The notes under the pieces were generated by a model. The model saw only the letters and a list, made by a program, of their open reading frames with translations. It did not search any database and had not been told where the DNA came from. This document shows, in pieces, positions 58,744-64,000 of a stretch of 64,000 nt of DNA. The position numbers were made by a program, and so were the translations under genes. Every line of letters begins with the position of its first letter. Within the stretch, counting starts at the first letter, position 1. The stretch lies in contig NC_045143.1 in NCBI RefSeq assembly GCF_008831285.2, positions 9,433,503 through 9,497,502 on the forward strand, written 5' to 3'. Source of the stretch: Nymphaea colorata (lineage: Eukaryota > Streptophyta > Magnoliopsida > Nymphaeales > Nymphaeaceae).

Positions 58744-60354
58744 CTGCAATGAAAAACAACAACTTTACTTAAATATCACACCCTAGAGAGAGAAAAACCT
58801 GTAAAAGCAAACAGTCAAAAAAACCTGATAATGCATCTAACAATGCTTCTAATTCTCAAGATCAAAGTGGACTAGAGCATGGTGCTGGGGATGGTGAACA
58901 TGGTAACATGCCAAAAATAATAGCAGCACCTACAGTAATATGGCGAACGTTTAGCTGTTTGGTAGGAATGAGAGCAATGACACTGATAGTGACTAAACAA
59001 CTCAGAAACAGGAAAATCATGGACATTAGTGAACAACCTCTTTAAGCTTTCAGTCTCCCTTTCCCTCTCCTTCTTATGCACTTACACAAATAGGAAAAAG
59101 AAAAAAAAATGGAAATTGTAGTCCAGCAATACTTCCAAATTTGAAGCTTAGAGACCAGCAAGAGTAGATAAAAAAGCTAAGAGTAAACGTAGACACAAGA
59201 TTTAGAAAAGCCAAAGATGAGCAAGGATCTTTTGGTGATTTTTATATGGTCAGGAACTTTGTCTCACATGTTCATGGTGCTCTTGATGCCTAATCAGCTG
59301 CAAACACTAAACTATCAACATAGACACCTATATGATTAGGATGTAGGTCGATCAGGGTCCTAATAAACAAGGTAAGATGAATGAGATCAAAATCAGCTCA
59401 GAAGTCAGACCAAGTCCACTGCCTCCAAGCTGCACCTAGTTCATTCAGTTTAATATCTACACTCTACAGCAACACAACAACTGTCCAAATTACATGACCA
59501 CGATCATTTTATGCTGGATTCAGAAAAATGCTTGAGCTTAACCAATATAGCTAAGCCAAAATGTCCTTGAACAAGAAGAAAAGTAACTGAACAGAAAATA
59601 AGAAATTGATGTGGCCTCTGTCATCCAAAAATTTATATACTGTTCGAGTGAATGGGCTGTGCCTGATGAGGCAAGATTAGGCTTTCGGCCAAGTTCACAT
59701 GATCCAGCAATCAGCAGTTCAGTCTGGATTTTACCATCAAAGAAGAGACTTACAAATTCAGTTGGTATTTTGATCATTGCTCATCCCTATGCATGGTTTT
59801 TAGTGTATAAGAATGTGCACATAACCAGCTACGTTCCTTGCACAAGTTTATTTTTTGCACACTGACATTGGAGGTACAATCACCTGTATAAACTAGCAAT
59901 CAGCGTAATATGGAAGAAATTGCTATTCAGAAGCTACACAAAACACACGTAATTCAGTAGGATATCAAATTACAATGGCTCACTAATATTTCAGACAGAA
60001 TTAGGCTTGTACAGTTGGTTTTCTGCTAATACCAATGGCTGATTTTCTGCTACTAAGGAGACGATTGAAAAAAGTATTATTTTTCTATGTTCAAATTTTC
60101 AACATAATGGATTTGGTTTGTCGTTCATCCTGGTGGATGAATGTCGTTTTGCACTCGCTTAAATGTAGGGAGCCGATCTAATGACCCACACCGCCTGTGC
60201 GAGGGAACCTAGATCCCATCCCTTACAGGTTCCAGCCGAGCCAACTACTGGTGGTGCTGGAACCAACATAACACAAGAACACCAAAGAGAAGAGGGAACC
60301 GCGCCGGAATCATCGGATCTCGGACGCGAGAGAGAGAGGGAGGGAGAAATGTCC

Positions 60355-60658
60355 GACCATGGAGGTAAGCAGCGAGGATCCCAAGATGAGCAGGCGGTAT
60401 TGAGACCTCCTGGCGAGCGTGATGCAGGCATTGGCGATGGCGAGGGGCCAGATGAAGAACAGCTCATGCCAAACCAGCCCCACGAAGAAGAAGGGATGCT
60501 CCGAGGCTAGGTAGTCACCGAACCGATCTTTGTACTAGGAAGCAATACGAAGCAGGGGATCCAGGAAGAGGGTGGAAGGAAGCGCGGTCTGCACGTCCAG
60601 GAGAGGAGCGCAGATGATGAGGATGAGGAAAAAGGTGAAGAGGATTACGTCCAAAACC
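60355..60658 (-). pseudogene. Captured TMEM97 (sigma-2 receptor, EXPERA domain)-like fragment
   Basis: On the minus strand, 101 codons read [84 protein letters not shown] and [13 protein letters not shown]. This is the layout of plant TMEM97-type four-helix membrane proteins: first helix, lumenal segment, the conserved [14 protein letters not shown] motif, second and third helices. A single stop replaces what is normally Trp or a similar residue before YKDR. No start codon and no C-terminal helix are present. TMEM97-type proteins sit in the ER membrane and bind sterols in animals; this copy is not expected to function. Confidence 0.82.
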
Positions 60659-60917
60659 AGAGAGGGAGGAGAAAGGCAGTTCGGGGGGAGAGGCAACGGG
60701 GTCAGGGGATCGGGGTCGGGGGAGGGAGGTGGGCTGTCCTGTCTGTTCTGAGGGTTAGCTCGGAACAGAATGGGACAAAAAAATTATTTAAACCCTCGTC
60801 CAGTCGTCCGTCTTGTCCATGTCCTGCGTCCTGCGTCCAACGTTTGATGAAAAAATCAACTAAACAGGACAGGCGTTTTCTGTTCTGCGTGTCCTGTGGC
60901 CATCAAACAACCTCTTA

Positions 60918-61879
60918 AGTTGCTACACGATTAACCATAGAACGACCCAATCCCCAAAGCAGTGTCGACCCAAGGGCAAGAAACAAAAGGTGAGGTTTCA
61001 CTTATTATTGTACCCTAGGTTCCAAAGTAGTGTGGAACTGGGACGCAAAGAGAAGAGGTGACGGTCCACTTCACGGTGCACCTCACAAGTGCGTTACTAA
61101 TCGTCACCTTAATGACAAAACTTCATGTATATTTTTACAACTTTATATTAATTGAATTATATTTCATTTTGGTGTCTACTTTAAAGTTTGTTAATCATCA
61201 CCATAATGACAAAATTTTAGGTATACTAGTTTTATAACTGGTTATTAAGAATGAGCAGCGGCTAGCTGAAAAAAAAAAAGGAATCTTTAAAGTCTTTTGC
61301 CATGAGGGTTTTGTTATTTTACTTTTTTTATTCTGAGAAAATGGTTTTTGTTTTGTATTTTGAAAGACCTGAACACCTTGGTTGTGGTCTGCCTCCAACC
61401 ACGAAACCTGCTTCCGTAGAATAGTTGGTTAAATCGGAAAATGATAAGATTATTTCTATATATTTGAGTAAATCTATAGAAGTATGGTTTTGGCGAAAGC
61501 AAATTTATCATACAAAATCTTGGAATTTGATCGAATCTAAATTCTGGGGACTTTTCTAATTGTTCTAATTAATCACGATTTCCTGAAAAATGACTAATCA
61601 CAGATTTCAGACGGAGGGTTCAAACTCCAGCCACGGATCTGGATCAAGAAAAACATCCAACCGTGGTAGACTTGAAAATTTTAAAATTTGAGGCTTGCCG
61701 TGTTCGATCATTCTCAAGTCGCCATGTTTTTTAAATCCATCAGCTCAATCTGGCGTCGAGTCTGCAGCGAAGATCGACCATTCACTATGTAGACAACGAT
61801 TTCATACTCCACAAAGAGTTGTTCTCCACTGCCATATTTATGAGAGAAGTTTTTATTTTTTCTGAGATCCAATATGATT
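60918..61879. repeat. Unit D sequence 3' of the relic
   Basis: Counterpart of 41,440-42,440 and, inverted, 23,273-24,200. It includes 'TTCATTTTGG(C/T)GTCTACTTTA' and 'ACCTCAAATCC'-type phrases in reverse. No gene. Confidence 0.7.
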
Positions 61880-62152
61880 TCAGATCCAAGGATTTGAGGT
61901 CGGCTCCCCTCCCATCCCACCTGAAAATACCATGAGGTTTTCACTATAAACTATGGAATTTAAATCCTTTTTCCCTTTTTTTTTTTTGCATAGTGTAAAT
62001 TGATGGAAGGAAATTGATGAACCTATTATGGGGAAACATTTGGGGCCATAGGTGGATGAAAAAAAAGAGGTTTTGGGTGCAAAACTGTTCATAAGTGGCC
62101 TAACCATGTCAACTAAAAGGGGGTTATAGGCAATGAGGAGTATGCATGCCAA
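61880..62152 (-). pseudogene. Decayed CYP94 N-terminal relic (unit D)
   Basis: Reads DMVRPLMNSFAPKTSFFSST and YGPKCFPIIGSSISFHQF, similar to residues 19-55 of intact genes, then Lys-rich low complexity. It is closest to the unit E relic, which has the same FHQF end and the same following 'LNSIVYS' sequence. Confidence 0.85.
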
Positions 62153-62880
62153 TATTTCTCGTTTGGGTCAGATATTTATCTAACTGTTCCCAAAGAATAG
62201 GATATGGAAAAAAGTTTTAATTTCCGGTCAAGAAATCTTATCAGATTCGGATTTAAGCAATGCTTTCTGATTAGATTCGGATTACCGATCAGATTTAGTT
62301 TTCAATAAATATCCTACATTCAATACTCTTACATATTGAAAATTGGCAAGATTCGATTTAAAATACATTTTTGGATTTATATGTGAATGTAAAATAGGAT
62401 TTCATATTCAGCTTCATATATGTCTTTTTTTTTTTTGTATTTGAAGAATGAATATTTGAATATCCAAAGAAACGAGGGTATATTTGATTCAAGTCTCATT
62501 CTTTGACATCCCTAAGGAGAAGGAAAAGTGTAGGAGTTTATTCCATGCTTTGAATTTGTACACCCTGCGATGCTTTTGTTTTTTGGAATGATTGACTACT
62601 CTTAGCTCCCCCCTTTCGCCGTTATAGAAGAGAGGGAGGCAGCTAAGCCACATGGGTACTTCGATAAGGTTCATGTACCCATGTTGCGGTACTCATGCCC
62701 AAAGTTAGTGTTTGGACACACTTGGGTAGTTTTTAGATCACAACCAATTCAAATTGGTTAATTTTGGGTGATTTATTTTTTTCTAACTCAGTCATTGTTC
62801 ATTAACATGTAATGGTTTTATTTAAAATCACTTGTTTATTTAAAAGTTTCTTTATTTTATGGGATGAAGACGTGTCCAAA
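62153..62880. repeat. 3' flank sequence of unit D, joined to the truncated gene
   Basis: Matches 42,658-43,390 and 51,713-52,390. The remaining roughly 1.4 kb of 3' flank found in unit B, together with P450 codons 47-505, is deleted at the right-hand junction (about 62,865-62,883). Confidence 0.7.
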
Positions 62881-63021
62881 CTATATGGGATGACACTTGG
62901 GGCCATAAATGGATGAAGACGAAGGGGTTTTGGCTGCGAAACTATTCATGAGTAGCCTAACTATATGAACCAAAAGGAGGATTGAGGCAATAAGAAGGAA
63001 CAGTACAGAAGCTTCTTCCAT
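62881..63021 (-). pseudogene. CYP94 5' fragment, 46 codons (unit D)
   Basis: The frame begins MEEASVLFLLIASILLLVHI and reaches YGPKCHPI, identical to units B and C through residue 46. The deletion junction then adds TAG immediately. It keeps the TATA box and proximal promoter, so a transcript could encode only the ER anchor and hinge. No catalytic part exists. Confidence 0.9.
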
Positions 63022-63092
63022 GGCTTTAACTTGAGGTCGGGAGGATGTCCTTGTTATTTTAACGAGTGGCTACTCCTAGCTCATCGCACTCA

Positions 63093-63100
63093 TATTTATA
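63093..63100 (-). promoter_or_regulatory. TATA box of the unit D fragment
   Basis: TATAAATA on the minus strand about 72 bp before the ATG, as in the intact units. Confidence 0.65.
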
Positions 63101-64000
63101 CAAGAGAGAGAAAGAGAGTGTCTGTGTTGAAGAGGCAAGAGATTTGCTGCGCAAGCGGTGACGTTGCTGAAGAATCGTGTGGACGAAGAAAAGTTCTTAG
63201 TTTCTTCTAGTAGTGTTTGACGTTCGAAGCTTTCTTCCCAAACATGTCTGAAGTATTTGGGAGCTAGCATGGGCCCGGAAGAGCTGGTCCAGGTGGGAGA
63301 AGGGAGAGAAAGAACTAGACTTGGATATTCCCCCACCATTTCTAAGTTACTTCTTTCCTGGTATTCAAGTAACATTGCCTCAAGAAGCATGAATGAACAA
63401 GTTAACCGTTAATGGCAATTCGTCTGTGGCAGCACACTGAAGTTTACTTCATGTGCTCATTGTTATACTTTCAGTCAGCTCCCAGCTTATGAGCAAAATT
63501 CAGCTGCTTATTTGGCGTAAGGAGCAGAATATTCCCGATTGAGCCACGCCTGTAGCTAACTTGATTATTTTCCTGATTTTATTGATGTTTTTTTGTAATA
63601 ATATCTCTTCGTAGTAATGTGCCCTGTATAAGAGAGATCCTCAAAGTAATGGACCAGAGAAGCCGATTTTTTTCCCTCCCCTGTTTCCCGTGCCTTTCTT
63701 TGCTCTGTTTTGTCTCCGCACCCTCCAGTATGTTTTTGCATCTACATCGAAAGGTAGGGCAGATTCATTAAACTTTTCTCAAAGTATATAAAGAATTTTA
63801 CCATTTTTTGAGTGAGATGCATCAGAAAGTAACATAATGTTATTCTTTCCAAACAACTCCAAAAGTATTTAGAAATGACCACCCTTCAGTTCCTATGGGT
63901 ACTGTAACAAAGCCGCTAAAAAAATTATAAATCATCACTAAAGTCGCAATAAACCGTCACCGCACAAAAACCGTGGCTTTTGTAAATTTAATGACCGTTT
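63101..64000. repeat. 5' flank of unit D
   Basis: 63,101-63,480 matches the proximal promoters of A, B and C. 63,480-63,860 is the reverse complement of 20,880-21,163 in unit E. The unit continues past the window edge. Confidence 0.75.

Larger units (their letters stand above)
57773..60914. mobile_element. 3.1-kb TTA-target Pack-type transposon with captured gene pieces
   Basis: Terminal inverted repeats GAGGTCGTTTGATTGTTG (57,773) and CCATCAAACAACCTC (to 60,914), with TTA on both sides (57,770-57,772 and 60,915-60,917), fit a PIF/Harbinger-like element. Both subterminal regions are rich in GTCC/TGTCC motifs. No transposase is recognisable. The interior carries at least two decayed host gene fragments on the minus strand: a TMEM97/EXPERA-type coding piece (60,355-60,658) and the last exon of a cytochrome c6A gene (58,593-58,743). 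The 1.6 kb between them looks like intron or untranslated sequence; I recognise no protein there. A and B lack this insertion. Confidence 0.8.

Overview
This is nuclear DNA from a flowering plant. The evidence is intronless plant cytochrome P450 genes of the CYP94 family (CYP86 clan), a Ty1-copia element, a plant LINE, a DUF659/hAT-type transposase, CACTA-like ends, and captured pieces of plant nuclear genes (cytosolic ribosomal protein S15/uS19, cytochrome c6A, a TMEM97/EXPERA-type membrane protein, a BTB-NPH3 protein). The species cannot be named from the sequence.

Layout. 1-13.9 kb holds repeats and decayed genes only: a 57-bp-type minisatellite, a long TA microsatellite, a dead hAT transposase (8.1-10.4 kb), an NPH3 fragment (11.2-11.6 kb) and a GC-rich hAT-like element (12.1-13.1 kb). 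At 13,887-15,413 (minus) lies an intact, divergent CYP94 gene. From about 18.7 kb to the right edge the window is a tandem array of repeated units. Each unit has the order, in gene direction: promoter flank, CYP94 gene, 3' flank, a decayed CYP94 N-terminal relic, a block ending in a CACTA-like terminus. Three units carry intact 505-aa genes on the minus strand (A 30,042-31,559; B 44,800-46,317; C 53,232-54,749). One unit (E) is inverted and its gene lacks the first 120 codons (21,164-22,321, plus). At the right edge unit D keeps only the first 46 codons (62,881-63,021, minus).

The A-B-C spacing differs because transposons landed after duplication: a 3.7-kb copia element, a 1.14-kb hAT-like element carrying ribosomal protein S15 exons and a 0.76-kb TTA-target element in unit A, and a 3.1-kb TTA-target element carrying cytochrome c6A and TMEM97-like fragments in unit C. 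A LINE remnant separates inverted unit E from unit A. Because sister units keep the older arrangement, several insertion sites can be checked inside this window.

The likely working genes are the four full-length CYP94 monooxygenases. Known CYP94 enzymes oxidise the chain end of fatty acids, of jasmonoyl-isoleucine, or of sterol side chains in steroidal saponin/alkaloid pathways. The substrate here cannot be told from sequence alone. B and C proteins differ at only 3 of 505 residues, so the amplification, or gene conversion, is recent.
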